A DNA stretch of 64,000 nucleotides from Alteromonadales bacterium alter-6D02. Lineage in GTDB: Bacteria > Pseudomonadota > Gammaproteobacteria > Enterobacterales > Psychrobiaceae. Below the pieces are notes generated by a model, which saw only the letters and a list, made by a program, of their open reading frames with translations, was not told where the DNA came from and made no database searches. The translations under genes were made by a program, and so were the position numbers. Location of the stretch: the NCBI GenBank assembly GCA_002835545.1, contig PIZK01000006.1, positions 1 through 64,000 of the forward strand, written 5' to 3'. Numbering within the stretch: the stretch's first letter is position 1; the number at the start of each line of letters is the position of its first letter. Below, in pieces: positions 45,135 to 54,701 of this stretch.

Positions 45135-46937
45135 ATGCCTGAATATAAAGCCCCGCTTAAAGACATCGAATTTGTCATGAATGACGTGTTAGCATTTGAG
45201 CAACACTACGCTAATTTACCCGGAGGGGAAGAAGCCTCCCCCGACCTAGTCAGTGCAATCTTAAATGAGGCCGCAAAGTTTTCTGAAGAAGTATTAGCCC
45301 CCTTAAATCAAATAGGCGATCAACAAGGCTGTACTCGACACGAAGATGGTAGCGTCACCACGCCATCAGGCTTTAAGGAAGCTTACCAGCAATATGTTGA
45401 AGGTGGCTGGCCATCCTTACCCAATGCTGTTGAGTTTGGTGGCCAAGGCTTACCCGAATCATTAAGTTCAGTGATTAGTGAAATGGTCGGCAGTGCTAAC
45501 TGGTCCTGGGGCATGTACCCTGGACTCAGTCATGGCTGTATGAATACTTTAACAAGCCACGGCACTCAACAACAAAAAGAAACATACTTGCCAAAGCTAA
45601 TTAGCGGTGAATGGACAGGAACCATGTGCCTGACCGAACCTCATGCGGGAACCGACTTAGGTTTACTTCGAACCAAAGCGGAACATAACCCTGACGGCAG
45701 CTATAACATTACGGGAACCAAAATTTTCATTTCATCGGGCGAGCATGATATGGCTGAGAATATCATTCATATCGTATTAGCCCGACTACCGGGCGCACCT
45801 GAAGGTACCAAAGGGATCTCTTTATTTATTGTGCCTAAATTCAATGTTGATCAGCAAGGCAATTTATTGGAGGCTAACGCAGTTAGTTGTGGCTCTTTAG
45901 AACACAAAATGGGTATTCACGGTAACTCAACTTGTGTAATGAACTTTGATGGCGCCACTGGCTTTCTAATAGGTGCTGAAAACCGCGGTTTAAACTGCAT
46001 GTTCACCTTTATGAATAGCGCTAGACTAGGTACTGCTATTCAAGGCATCGCTGCAGCAGAGTCCTCCTATCAAGGAGCATTAGCTTACGCTAAAGATCGC
46101 TTACAAATGCGTTCGCTCAGCGGTGCAACAAACCCTCAGGGTAAAGCCGATCCTATTATTGTTCATCCTGATGTTCGCCGTATGTTGCTGACTCAAAAAG
46201 CATTTGCAGAAGGTAATCGCGCGATGCTCTATTTCGGCGCTCAACAAAATGATATAGCCCATCGCAGTCAAGATAGCCAAGAACGGCAGGCCGCAAGTGA
46301 CTTATTGTCATTTCTAACCCCTATCATGAAAGCCTTTATGACGGAAACAGGGTACGAGTCAGCAAACCACGGAGTTCAAGTGTTTGGCGGTCATGGTTTT
46401 ATAGCGGAGTGGGGGATGGAACAAATCGTTCGCGATACAAGGATTTCAATGCTTTATGAGGGAACCACAGGTATTCAAGCATTAGACCTATTAGGGCGAA
46501 AAGTGTTAATGAGTCAAGGCACACTTCTTAAAAACTTTACTAAGATTATTCATCAATTTATTCAATCTCAGGCTCATAATGATTTAATGCAAGAATTTAT
46601 TGCACCACTAACCTTACTCAATAAAGAATGGGGTGAGCTAACAATGGAAGTGGGTATGAAAGCCATGAAAGACCAAGATGAAGTAGGTGCAGCATCTGTT
46701 GATTATTTGATGTATTCAGGTTACGTATCTCTGGCTTATTTCTGGGCAAAAATGGCACAAGTCGCACAGATTAAGTTAGCAGAAAACCCAGATAACGGTG
46801 ACTTTTACCAAGCGAAAATCGATACTGCTCGCTTTTATTATGCCCGAATTTTACCGCGTACATTATCTCATGCAGCAATGATAAGCGCAGGAAATGCTTC
46901 ACTCGCTGCTATCGATGAGTCTCATTTCAGCTTTTAA
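45135..46937 (+). CDS. Acyl-CoA dehydrogenase of the 600-residue type
   Basis: This is an FAD-dependent acyl-CoA dehydrogenase with an extra C-terminal domain. The order is an N-terminal helical domain, the FAD/substrate segment M-C-L-T-E-P-H-A-G-T-D-L-G, beta-domain G-T-K-I-F-I-S-S-G-E-H, the late F-G-G-H-G-F-I segment and the active-site region M-L-Y-E-G-T-T-G-I-Q-A with its probable catalytic glutamate. Proteins of this length include broad-range FadE-like enzymes and DmdC, which acts on methylthiopropionyl-CoA in DMSP breakdown; I cannot separate these from sequence alone. It has its own terminator. Confidence 0.88.
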   Translation: MPEYKAPLKDIEFVMNDVLAFEQHYANLPGGEEASPDLVSAILNEAAKFSEEVLAPLNQIGDQQGCTRHEDGSVTTPSGFKEAYQQYVEGGWPSLPNAVEFGGQGLPESLSSVISEMVGSANWSWGMYPGLSHGCMNTLTSHGTQQQKETYLPKLISGEWTGTMCLTEPHAGTDLGLLRTKAEHNPDGSYNITGTKIFISSGEHDMAENIIHIVLARLPGAPEGTKGISLFIVPKFNVDQQGNLLEANAVSCGSLEHKMGIHGNSTCVMNFDGATGFLIGAENRGLNCMFTFMNSARLGTAIQGIAAAESSYQGALAYAKDRLQMRSLSGATNPQGKADPIIVHPDVRRMLLTQKAFAEGNRAMLYFGAQQNDIAHRSQDSQERQAASDLLSFLTPIMKAFMTETGYESANHGVQVFGGHGFIAEWGMEQIVRDTRISMLYEGTTGIQALDLLGRKVLMSQGTLLKNFTKIIHQFIQSQAHNDLMQEFIAPLTLLNKEWGELTMEVGMKAMKDQDEVGAASVDYLMYSGYVSLAYFWAKMAQVAQIKLAENPDNGDFYQAKIDTARFYYARILPRTLSHAAMISAGNASLAAIDESHFSF

Positions 46938-46962
46938 TCCACCACCCTGAATGTCAATCTTC

Positions 46963-46986
46963 AGCCCCTAATCTAGGGGCTTTTTT
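46963..46986 (+). terminator. Intrinsic terminator after the acyl-CoA dehydrogenase
   Basis: AGCCCCTA (46963-46970) pairs with TAGGGGCT (46974-46981) around ATC and runs into Ts. Confidence 0.9.
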
Positions 46987-47140
46987 ATCCCCGTATAATT
47001 CTGCTCCCCAGACTCAAATTTCAATCTATAATTTAGAAGTTACGTTTTAGTAGCTTAGTCATACGATTAATAAGATTGCGTATTTAAGGCCCCCTAAGCT
47101 AGCTGAGCCCGTTTCATATTCGAAGTTTAAGGGTATTAAT

Positions 47141-49465
47141 ATGAACATAAAACAAAAGATGCTGCTGGGCGCTGCGCTACTTGTCGCCATTCCAGTAATC
47201 ATCTCTTCAAGCATTATTGGGTATACATCTTCCACCAACGCATACAGCGCCTTAGAAGAATCAAGTAAATCGCGTTTAGTAGCTGTCAAAAACATCACTA
47301 AACGTCGTATTGAAGATTACATCTCAAACATCGAGAAACAAATAAAGACTCTCGCTCATGATCCAATGGCTGTCGATGCAATGAAACAATTTAGCCGAGC
47401 CTATAGGGACTACAGTCAACAGTCAATGACACCCGTTAATCAAGCAAAAAGTGAATTAGCTCAATATTATAAGCTAAAGTTTAATCCGGTTTATCAAAAA
47501 ACCAATAATGGTCGCTCCGCCGATATTGACCGTTGGCTCAATAACCTATCGAATGACTCAATCTTACTACAGCATAAACTTATCACTGCAAACCCAAACC
47601 CTCTCGGCGAAAAGCATAAACTAACGAGCCTTGGGGATAGCTCAAGCTACGACAATGCCCATCAGCTCTATCACCCGCCACTACGTGAATACCTTGAAAC
47701 GTTTGATTACTACGATATCTTTTTAGTCGACATAGAGACGGACAATGTTGTTTACTCTGTGTTCAAGGAGCTAGATTTTGCGACATCGTTAACTCAAGGT
47801 AGTTTTAATAACTCAGGTATAGCTAAAGCCTATATTCGCGCTAAAAATTCTTCTGACGTTACGGCTTCAATTATGGAAGATTTTTCAAGCTATGCCCCTT
47901 CTTATCAAGCACCTGCTGCTTTCGTAGCGACCCCAATTATTGACCATGGTAAAAAGATTGGCGTCCTAATATTCCAGTTTCCAATCAGTCAAATAAACCG
48001 GATTATGACTCATGATGCAAAATGGAAATCTGTAGGCCTTGGCGAATCAGGAGAAACCTACTTAGTCGGTGATGACTTAACTTTACGCTCACAAAGCCGC
48101 TTTTTAATCGAGGACAAAGCCGCTTACCTTAACGCCATTAAAAAAGCAGGAATGAACAGTGACATCATCAACTCAATCAACGATAAAGATACCGCAATTA
48201 GTCTACAGAAAGTGACGACAATTACGGCCCAAGACGCGATTGCAGGTGAAGAAGGCATAAAACTAGTCAACGATTACCGTAATGTAAGTGTTTTATCTGC
48301 TTATGCTCATATCGACATTAAAGGGCTCAATTGGGCAATTCTAGCTGAGATCGATGAAGCAGAAGCCTTTGCCAGTGCTCAAGAAATGAGTAAAGAGATT
48401 CAAACTTATGCCATTATCATCGGCATTGTACTTATCGCCGTGGGTTGTTTTGGCGGGTTGATTTTTGCTCGAACCATTAGCCAGCCAATAGCGTACCTCA
48501 ATGAAAGCATTAATCGAGTAGAAGCAAATTCCGACCTCACCTACCGACTTACTATCAATAGTAACGATGAGATAGGCCAAGCATCAGCAGCATTAAACTC
48601 AATGCTTGAAAAATTTCATCAAAGTATTTCTGATGTTGCACAAAGCGCAGGTCGAATAGCCACAGCTTCTGAGCAAACGTCCGTTATCACAGAACAGAAC
48701 AGCAGAAACCTTGATGAGCAACAAAGCCAAACCACACAGGTAGCTACAGCGATGGAACAGATGACTATTACTGTAGAGTCCGTTGCAGAAAACCTTAATG
48801 AGACGGTTGAAGCTGTAAACTCCGCAGACTCACTAAGCCGTCAAGGTCACGGTACCATGCAAGAAACTATCACCTCGGTTGAACAGCTAGTCACTCAAAT
48901 TCAACAAGCATCACAGGTCATTCAAGAGTTTGAAGAACACAGTAATGAAATTGTCACTGTGCTTGATGTAATAAAAGGTGTTGCGGAGCAAACAAACCTA
49001 TTAGCACTCAATGCCGCAATTGAGGCAGCTCGAGCTGGGGAACAAGGTCGTGGTTTTGCTGTTGTTGCAGACGAAGTTCGAGGTTTAGCAGGCCGAACGC
49101 AAACTTCCACTAGCGAAATTAATGATGTGATCTTAAAGCTAAAACAGAGCTCAGAGCTTGCAGTTCAATCAATGGAAAGAAGTCAAAGTGTCACCGACTC
49201 GGTCGCCGCACAAGCAACTATTGCCGAACAATCATTTGCCGATGTCGCAGCAGCAGTTGCCGCAATTGCGCAAATGAATACTCAAATAGCCAGTGCTGTG
49301 GACCAACAACGTGCAACCTCTGTCGATATTAATAAAAACATAAATAGCATTTCGACTATTACAGACCAAAGTGCAACAGGCTCTTCTCAAACAGCCCAAG
49401 CTGCCCAAGAATTAGCAACGCTGGCTGTGACATTACGAAATTTAGTCAATGAGTTTAAAATTTAA
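47141..49465 (+). CDS. Methyl-accepting chemotaxis protein with a large periplasmic sensor
   Basis: This 774-residue transmembrane chemoreceptor has TM1 at about 8-29, a periplasmic region of some 370 residues consistent with a double-Cache sensor (Y-L-V-G-D-D near its end), TM2 at about 425-447 and a HAMP domain. The signalling coiled coil has the invariant tip E-Q-T-N-L-L-A-L-N-A-A-I-E-A-A-R-A-G-E. The ligand is unknown. There is no C-terminal CheR-docking pentapeptide. It is monocistronic and its stop overlaps the convergent methyltransferase stop by four bases. Confidence 0.92.
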   Translation: MNIKQKMLLGAALLVAIPVIISSSIIGYTSSTNAYSALEESSKSRLVAVKNITKRRIEDYISNIEKQIKTLAHDPMAVDAMKQFSRAYRDYSQQSMTPVNQAKSELAQYYKLKFNPVYQKTNNGRSADIDRWLNNLSNDSILLQHKLITANPNPLGEKHKLTSLGDSSSYDNAHQLYHPPLREYLETFDYYDIFLVDIETDNVVYSVFKELDFATSLTQGSFNNSGIAKAYIRAKNSSDVTASIMEDFSSYAPSYQAPAAFVATPIIDHGKKIGVLIFQFPISQINRIMTHDAKWKSVGLGESGETYLVGDDLTLRSQSRFLIEDKAAYLNAIKKAGMNSDIINSINDKDTAISLQKVTTITAQDAIAGEEGIKLVNDYRNVSVLSAYAHIDIKGLNWAILAEIDEAEAFASAQEMSKEIQTYAIIIGIVLIAVGCFGGLIFARTISQPIAYLNESINRVEANSDLTYRLTINSNDEIGQASAALNSMLEKFHQSISDVAQSAGRIATASEQTSVITEQNSRNLDEQQSQTTQVATAMEQMTITVESVAENLNETVEAVNSADSLSRQGHGTMQETITSVEQLVTQIQQASQVIQEFEEHSNEIVTVLDVIKGVAEQTNLLALNAAIEAARAGEQGRGFAVVADEVRGLAGRTQTSTSEINDVILKLKQSSELAVQSMERSQSVTDSVAAQATIAEQSFADVAAAVAAIAQMNTQIASAVDQQRATSVDINKNINSISTITDQSATGSSQTAQAAQELATLAVTLRNLVNEFKI

Positions 49466-50670
49466 TGAGGTTTAAGCAACTTAGCGCTAATCAAGGTATT
49501 TCGAGGAGTGACTTCAGTGGGGCAAAAAAGACTTAACTTAGCCTCGTAACCTTGTTGCTGTAAAAACAGAACGCGGTCTAATAACAACCACCGTTCCAAT
49601 AGCTGGCGAAAGCCATGAGTGACCAGTTCTATTTTGGTATTTAACGCTCGGCGCTCCCAGCCTGCTTGCTCTAAAGTATTAAAGTCAACCTCGTCCTTAT
49701 CAAGAGCCAAGCCTTTTTTGTCACATGCCCACTGACAAAATACCTCAAAAGACCCTGTCAGCATTGATTGTTTAATGGACGGCAATGGTAAATAGCTTTC
49801 CACTTGCCGTAACCGGCGTTGAAGCAGATCAAAAGCGAGGCGCCACGCTACCTCGACGCGACGATGGTGCTTCTCTCTTGTTGTTGCCACCACGGTCTGC
49901 TGCATCGATAGATTTAAGTCGCGAATGCTCAAACGCAACGAACTTTGTTGGGCTAGAGTAGATAATGGTTGGTAGACTTGGTGCTGTATCAAATGATAAC
50001 AACAAGGCACAACAGATAAGTGCTCTACTCGCTTCTTTGACGCTCGCTGCAGTAAACTACTGTGCAAATCACCACAGGCATGTAAAGCTATTGCATGTTG
50101 TTTTGGCATTAAATATTGAGTAACGTCTTCGGAAAAGACATCACTTTGATAGAATTGTTGTTCTACATTATGTTTTTTAGAGAGCTCAGCCCCGTGTTGG
50201 CACAGAGATTGTTGCCACTCAAGACTTGTCACTTGCCGTTGCTGGGTAAAACCAATTAATCGCCCTAAATGGCCTTTGCCGGCACACCACTCTAAAACAG
50301 GCAATTTATCGGAATTTAATAAAGAAGAAAATTTTTCTATTTGTTGCCACTTACGCCCTTTGATTCCCGCTTTTAACCACGGAGGAACATTAACCTCAGG
50401 CTGCTGCTCCAAAGAGAGCGGAGCTAAAATATCCAGCTCATAGTCGAGGTAGCGGCTAAGAGCGGAACGTAATGCCAAATCATCGGCATCTAAGGCTTCT
50501 AACTCTTGGCTAGATAATGAATTAACAAAATCCACTAGCTCAGAATTATCAGCCCAAGGAAAGCTTAAATGCTCAAACGGCAGGAGCTGCCAATAATGTT
50601 TAGTTTGCTGTAACAGCGTATCTATTTGTACAAACTGCTGGCTAAAACTATTCGTCGATGCCATCTTCAT
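49462..50670 (-). CDS. SAM-dependent methyltransferase (Methyltransf_32-like)
   Basis: This is a protein of about 402 residues. The SAM-binding motif [13 protein letters not shown] lies in the middle, followed by A-L-H-A-C-G-D-L-H and V-P-C-C-Y-H, which match the METTL25/Methyltransf_32 group of predicted RNA or protein methyltransferases. The substrate is unknown. The frame opens at 50700 inside engB; I prefer the ATG near 50670 (M-K-M-A-S-T), which still overlaps the engB end by about 23 bases and suggests coupled translation. The overlap with convergent chemoreceptor DNA is four bases. Confidence 0.75.
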   Translation of the reverse strand: MKMASTNSFSQQFVQIDTLLQQTKHYWQLLPFEHLSFPWADNSELVDFVNSLSSQELEALDADDLALRSALSRYLDYELDILAPLSLEQQPEVNVPPWLKAGIKGRKWQQIEKFSSLLNSDKLPVLEWCAGKGHLGRLIGFTQQRQVTSLEWQQSLCQHGAELSKKHNVEQQFYQSDVFSEDVTQYLMPKQHAIALHACGDLHSSLLQRASKKRVEHLSVVPCCYHLIQHQVYQPLSTLAQQSSLRLSIRDLNLSMQQTVVATTREKHHRRVEVAWRLAFDLLQRRLRQVESYLPLPSIKQSMLTGSFEVFCQWACDKKGLALDKDEVDFNTLEQAGWERRALNTKIELVTHGFRQLLERWLLLDRVLFLQQQGYEAKLSLFCPTEVTPRNTLISAKLLKPH

Positions 50671-51310
50671 TGAGCTCAGTTGAGTCGACAAGTTCTTCAT
50701 CTTGCTGTAGCCATTTGTTCATTACAGCAATTGCTTCCGACTTACCTATAACCTTTAATGATGAAAACGCTTGAATCGTAATATCTCCACCGTAAGCCTC
50801 ACAATCTTTACGTGCTTTCAAAACTGCCGCTTTACGCGCACCAGACTTTAATTTATCACACTTCGTTAATAAGCCTAAAACGGGCAAGTCACTTTCGACA
50901 GCCCAGCGTATCATATTGACATCTAAGTCTTTTAATGGATGGCGGATATCCATCATAATAACCAAACCACGTAAACAGTCACGGCTTTGTAAATACTCAC
51001 TTAACGACTTTTGCCATTTAAGCTTCATGTCTAATGGAACTTTCGCAAAACCATACCCTGGTAAGTCAATTAGTCTACGTTGAGGATCGAGAGAAAAGAT
51101 GTTAATCAGCTGAGTACGACCAGGCGTTTTACTGGTTCGAGCTAAGTTTTTTTGACGGGTGATTGTGTTTAAAGCACTTGACTTACCTGCATTTGAGCGG
51201 CCTGCAAAAGCTATTTCATAACCTAGATCCGCAGGCATGTGCATATGTGAAATATTAGGGGCACTTGTTAAGAAAGTAGCCGCTTCAAAGTTAATTTTTA
51301 GGTCAGACAC
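50648..51310 (-). CDS. yihA: Ribosome biogenesis GTPase YihA/EngB
   Basis: This is an essential GTPase for large-subunit assembly (EngB/YsxC). Its 220 residues have G1 [10 protein letters not shown]3 D-L-P-G-Y-G-F-A, and G4 T-K-C-D-K, with the family N-terminus F-x-x-S-A-P. It is divergent from cytochrome c4, a pairing common in gammaproteobacteria, and lies on the far side of a long gap from yihI. In E. coli the csrC small RNA separates yihA and yihI. Confidence 0.95.
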   Translation of the reverse strand: MSDLKINFEAATFLTSAPNISHMHMPADLGYEIAFAGRSNAGKSSALNTITRQKNLARTSKTPGRTQLINIFSLDPQRRLIDLPGYGFAKVPLDMKLKWQKSLSEYLQSRDCLRGLVIMMDIRHPLKDLDVNMIRWAVESDLPVLGLLTKCDKLKSGARKAAVLKARKDCEAYGGDITIQAFSSLKVIGKSEAIAVMNKWLQQDEELVDSTELNEDGIDE

Positions 51311-51466
51311 GTTTTTTGCTCCAAAACTTAAGTCAATCAGCCATTGATCTGATTACTTTTTATTTTTTTCATGTAGAATATGGCGAAATATAAGTAGAAG
51401 TTTAACATGCCTCGTAAGCATGTGAGTAATAGCAATCACAATAAATCCGTAAAAAGTTGAGACGCC

Positions 51467-52069
51467 ATGAAAAAAGTAGCAATAGCATTAACACTTTTAG
51501 CAAGTTTGGTTGGTACTGCCAATGCAGCTGGCAATGCCGAAGCTGGTAAACAAAAAGCAGGTGCCTGTGTCGCATGTCATGGTGCAGATGGTAACGCACC
51601 CGTAGCAATGTACCCAAAACTTGCTGGTCAACATGCTGATTATATCGTAAAACAATTAGCTGATTTCAAATCAGGGGCTCGTAAAGACCCTATTATGATG
51701 GGAATGGCTATGGCTTTATCTGAGCAAGATATGGCTGATATCGCAGCGTTCTATCAATCACAACAAGTTACTGAAGGAACAACTCCAGAAAATGTTGTTC
51801 AAGTCGCCAAAAACCTATTCTTAGGTGGTGATATGGAACGTAATATCGCAGCATGTATCGCTTGTCACGGCCCTCGTGGTAATGGTAGTGGTTTGGCTAA
51901 ATTCCCTAAGATTTCAAGCCAAAACGAAGCATACACTATCGCTCAACTTAAAAAGTTCCGTAGCGGTGAGCGTGCAAACGACCCTCAAGGTATGATGGGT
52001 GATACGACTAAGCACTTAACTGATAGTGAAATTGAAGCACTGGCGAAATACTTAGTTGGTCTACACTAG
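51467..52069 (+). CDS. Dihaem cytochrome c4
   Basis: The 200-residue precursor has a signal peptide ending in A-N-A (about 20) and two homologous cytochrome domains, each with a C-x-x-C-H site (C-V-A-C-H near 34 and C-I-A-C-H near 129) and a methionine ligand (P-I-M-M-G-M; P-Q-G-M-M-G). Cytochrome c4 donates electrons to cbb3-type oxidases, usually at the outer face of the inner membrane. It is monocistronic and divergent from engB. Confidence 0.93.
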   Translation: MKKVAIALTLLASLVGTANAAGNAEAGKQKAGACVACHGADGNAPVAMYPKLAGQHADYIVKQLADFKSGARKDPIMMGMAMALSEQDMADIAAFYQSQQVTEGTTPENVVQVAKNLFLGGDMERNIAACIACHGPRGNGSGLAKFPKISSQNEAYTIAQLKKFRSGERANDPQGMMGDTTKHLTDSEIEALAKYLVGLH

Positions 52070-52089
52070 GCAACTTGTTAGCTAGCTTT

Positions 52090-52122
52090 AAAAAAGCTTA
52101 ACCTGCGGGTTAGGCTTTTTTT
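52090..52122 (+). terminator. Terminator after cytochrome c4
   Basis: AAAAAGCTTAACC (52091-52103) pairs with GGTTAGGCTTTTT, with one mismatch, around TGCG and ends in T7. Confidence 0.88.
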
Positions 52123-52292
52123 ATGCCTCATTTTCCCTTCTATAAATGATTCTTATAAGTCACGAACCCTCCACGCCCAATATCGTATTTAAAACATAAA
52201 TAGGCTACTTGGCAGCATATTCATTCAAGTGGACCTTGTAATAATGCGATGTGTCAACGCACACCAACAAATCAAACGTGATGCCAACTCTA

Positions 52293-52396
52293 TTAATTAA
52301 GTGATCTATTTTGTAACGAGGATAAACGGATTAAAGCTCAGACTTGACGCTCCAAACAGAACCTAGGTACCGACATCCATCTCTGCAAGGCATTCA
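52293..52396. repeat. Interspersed intergenic repeat, copy 2
   Basis: This aligns without gaps to 5394-5497 at about four bases in five. The best-kept block is TCCAAACAGAACCT followed by GGTACCGACATCC. The terminal hairpin that is perfect in copy 1 (CCGACA-TCCT-TGTCGG) is broken here, so this copy looks decayed. Confidence 0.7.
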
Positions 52397-53125
52397 TTAG
52401 CGTATGTAGTTATTCTACATAGACAAGAAATAACGTAACTACCATTTGTTTAGGCCCTGCAAAATGATCAGGTTATTAGTGGAGTATGGTATAAGAGATC
52501 TTGCTGCCTATTGATATCAAATTAATGTAATAAGGTAACGCACTATACCCCTGTATTACACAAACAAAAAAGCAGATAAAACGCTGAATTGAAACGCAAG
52601 TTTAGAACATTTGTATTGCCCAGTCCCCTATTGAATATTCACTCTCTTTGCATATTTTTTCATTAAAGCAGCAATAACGATTTGCAATAAAACAGTTTCA
52701 ACAAAAGATAAACGCCATCACGACAATGAGAAACAAACCATTAAACCTGTAAGACATAAGCCATTACGTAAACGTAAGCTTAGGCTTTACTGCCATTTTA
52801 ACAACAACTTAACAAAACCATAAAAAACGCATGGTAAAAAAAATAGTAAATAATACTTGTGAATAATATTAGCCCCAGTAAAGTATCCCCCAAGTTGAAC
52901 GCACACAACAAAACGTAATTTAAATTACATAATAATAAGTGTTTGACTACAGCTGAGGTAAATCAGCTTTTTAGAATAAGAATATTATCGGTACTTTGTA
53001 CCTTGTACTTAAATTGATTTAGATTGAGTACCTTTTACATGTTAGGTTTAGCATGTCCAGATAGTTTTTGACTTGCTGGTAAAATAATAAAAAAGCCTTT
53101 GGCTCAGGGCCTTGCCCATTTGTTG
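52397..53125. other. Gene-free stretch, no feature identified with confidence
   Basis: No reading frame with protein-like character is visible on either strand. The region is A/T-rich. It contains AGCTGA-GGTAAA-TCAGCT with trailing Ts (52951-52972), which could be a weak plus-strand terminator; GGTAC-TTT-GTACC near 52990; and GGC/GCC-rich small hairpins at 53094-53117. It may hold decayed genes, another small RNA, or far-upstream control DNA for the candidate RNA next to it. Confidence 0.4.
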
Positions 53126-53158
53126 CCTTACTGTAAGGAAACAGCTTACTGTGTAAGC
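53126..53158 (+). promoter_or_regulatory. Interleaved GTAAG/CTTAC half-sites, GacA/UvrY-box-like
   Basis: Four half-sites alternate: CTTAC (53127), GTAAG (53133), CTTAC (53145) and GTAAG (53153). They build the palindromes CCTTAC-T-GTAAGG and GCTTAC-TGT-GTAAGC, and a TGTAAG-N7-CTTAC pair. The GacA/UvrY/VarA consensus is TGTAAG-N6-CTTACA, so the main pair has one extra spacer base. It lies about 60-90 bases upstream of the presumed start of the GGA-rich transcript. Confidence 0.45.
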
Positions 53159-53217
53159 AAGCTAATTATTGATGTTGTTGTCTGATTACCCTTTTTAATC
53201 AGCCGTATCATAAAGCT

Positions 53218-53387
53218 AAATAATAACAATTAGACTTAACGCACCTCACTATCATGGAAGATGGAACAAAAATAGGAATGTGCAACTAAGGAATAACCCT
53301 TTCTTTTATCTTTGAAGGAGAGCTCAAATATAAAAGTAGTGTCTATATTCACGTAAGCGGCCGAGTTTTACTTAGCCGCTTTTTTTA
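53218..53387 (+). ncRNA. Candidate Csr/Rsm-antagonist small RNA (CsrB/CsrC type)
   Basis: Between about 53250 and 53320 five GGA motifs occur within 70 bases, four of them as A-N-GGA, the core bound by CsrA/RsmA. An intrinsic terminator ends at 53387. TATCAT (53206-53211) is a possible -10 box, giving an RNA of about 170 bases, and GacA-like boxes lie upstream. The locus lies between the engB side and yihI, where E. coli has csrC. Fewer GGA repeats than in CsrB and no verified stem-loop presentation are the weak points. Both ends are estimates. Confidence 0.45.
53354..53387 (+). terminator. Intrinsic terminator ahead of yihI
   Basis: AAGCGGC (53355-53361) pairs with GCCGCTT (53375-53381) around a 13-base loop, with T8 at 53380-53387. 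No protein gene lies upstream on this strand within 1.2 kb, so it must end an untranslated transcript. Confidence 0.85.
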
Positions 53388-53482
53388 TTTGCGCTTTTAG
53401 TGCACATTTTTTACCCTTTCTGCTGAAACCCTCCTTTAAATCTGGTATAAAGCGCACTAGATAAACTTTATGCAAGCTCGCT

Positions 53483-54037
53483 ATGACACGTAAGAAAAAA
53501 ACCCGTACTGAAAAATCTATTGGTGCTGCTAAAAAGCCGCTTTTAAAGCAAGCAGAACGAATGAAGCCAAATACCAAGAAAAAAGGTAAAGGCCGCCCAT
53601 CGGGTGCCAAGGCTAATATTGATGGTGCAGCCAAAAACAGCAAACGCACTCACACTAAATCAAATGAGCCTGCGGATAACCGTGTTGGTAGTAAAAAAGC
53701 GATAGCACTAGTTGTTGAGCAACCAAGTAAGCAATTACAACCGCGCGCTTCTGTTAAGAAGCATCAACCGCAATCGCAGCTTTCATTAACTCAGCAGCTC
53801 GAAAAATTAGAAAACGATGAGCGCCTGAATCGTTTACTCGATCTACTTGATACCGACGCAGAAATATCAGCAAAGGATCAAGCTTATCTTGAACATCAAA
53901 CGGCTCGACACCAAAAGCTGTTAATCGAGCTTGGTATTGTTGCCGATGAAGACGAGGATGAAGCAGCAGATGACCATGAAGCACTTGAGCCGTGGGAACA
54001 ATTAGACAGCTCTGAATTTGATGGATTTAAAGACTAA
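53483..54037 (+). CDS. yihI: Der GTPase-activating protein YihI
   Basis: YihI stimulates the ribosome-assembly GTPase Der. Its 184 residues begin with a highly basic, K/R/T-rich segment (about 1-75), pass through a Q-rich linker and reach the conserved L-x-x-L-E-N-D-E-R-L-N-R-L-L-D-x-L-D helix near 105-122. They end in an acidic tail (D-E-D-E-D-E-A). This layout matches E. coli YihI. The stop overlaps the next ATG (TAATG). Confidence 0.88.
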   Translation: MTRKKKTRTEKSIGAAKKPLLKQAERMKPNTKKKGKGRPSGAKANIDGAAKNSKRTHTKSNEPADNRVGSKKAIALVVEQPSKQLQPRASVKKHQPQSQLSLTQQLEKLENDERLNRLLDLLDTDAEISAKDQAYLEHQTARHQKLLIELGIVADEDEDEAADDHEALEPWEQLDSSEFDGFKD

Positions 54038-54507
54038 TGGATAGCACCATAATTGTTTTGCTGGTGATCGGCAGCTTAATTATTGCCGGTCTAGCTTTCT
54101 ATGCTGGCAAGTTATTAGCTAAGCTAAAAAGCCAGCAAACAGAAATAGCTGTTAAACAACAGCAACACCAACAAAAAATCAAAGCGCATAACGACAAACT
54201 TGTTGACAGTATTCAATTAATTGCAAAAGCAGTTATTGAACAACAATGTGAGCTATCAGAGGCAGCTATTCGTATCTGTCGTCTACTCGAAAAGGTTTAC
54301 CTTGAACATGATGCTCATTACCCAACGACTTTTCCCGCATTACATGAATTAGATAGCTTATTAGCCGACTACCCTACTCATGCCGGTTACAAAGAGCTAA
54401 AGCGCCAAGAACGTATGCGCTTTGATGTAAAACGTGCCCAATGGGAAGAACGCTTAAAAGGGGCTATCGAAGCTGAGTGTGAACAACTTAGAGCCTTTAC
54501 TCCTTAA
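54037..54507 (+). CDS. DUF2489 family membrane-anchored protein
   Basis: This 156-residue protein has one N-terminal transmembrane helix (about 4-26) followed by a coiled coil (about 30-70) and a helical soluble part with conserved C-E-L-S-E-A-A-I-R-I and P-A-L-H-E-L-D. It fits DUF2489, commonly found directly after yihI in Vibrio and Shewanella relatives. Function is unknown. It is coupled to yihI by TAATG. Confidence 0.78.
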   Translation: MDSTIIVLLVIGSLIIAGLAFYAGKLLAKLKSQQTEIAVKQQQHQQKIKAHNDKLVDSIQLIAKAVIEQQCELSEAAIRICRLLEKVYLEHDAHYPTTFPALHELDSLLADYPTHAGYKELKRQERMRFDVKRAQWEERLKGAIEAECEQLRAFTP

Positions 54508-54527
54508 CTTTTATGCAGCTTTCAGGT

Positions 54528-54567
54528 TAGGAACACAGCATAGCGGCTAACGTTACTGTGTTTCCTA
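54528..54567 (+). other. Hairpin after the DUF2489 gene
   Basis: TAGGAACACAG (54528-54538) pairs with CTGTGTTTCCTA (54556-54567), with one bulged base. It is followed by CCCACCTTCTCCC rather than a T run. It could be a weak terminator or a leader structure for aroG downstream. Confidence 0.4.
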
Positions 54568-54701
54568 CCCACCTTCTCCCTTTTCAGCCTCATCTATTAT
54601 ACCTTTGCCTATATTGGCCAATCAGCTATTGCTAAACACTCCTTGCTTAAGTTAACGTGAAGCTTCAGCCCACGCTGAGGACAACTAAGGAAGAGATAGA
54701 G

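Noticed and set aside
53368-53649. A 93-codon minus-strand frame overlapping the start of yihI
   Set aside because: It is antisense to the basic YihI segment and crosses an intrinsic terminator; its hydrophobic product reflects the complement of lysine-rich codons.
54508-54701. A Phe or Tyr leader peptide or TyrR box ahead of aroG
   Set aside because: No short frame with clustered aromatic codons and no TGTAAA-N6-TTTACA match is visible.
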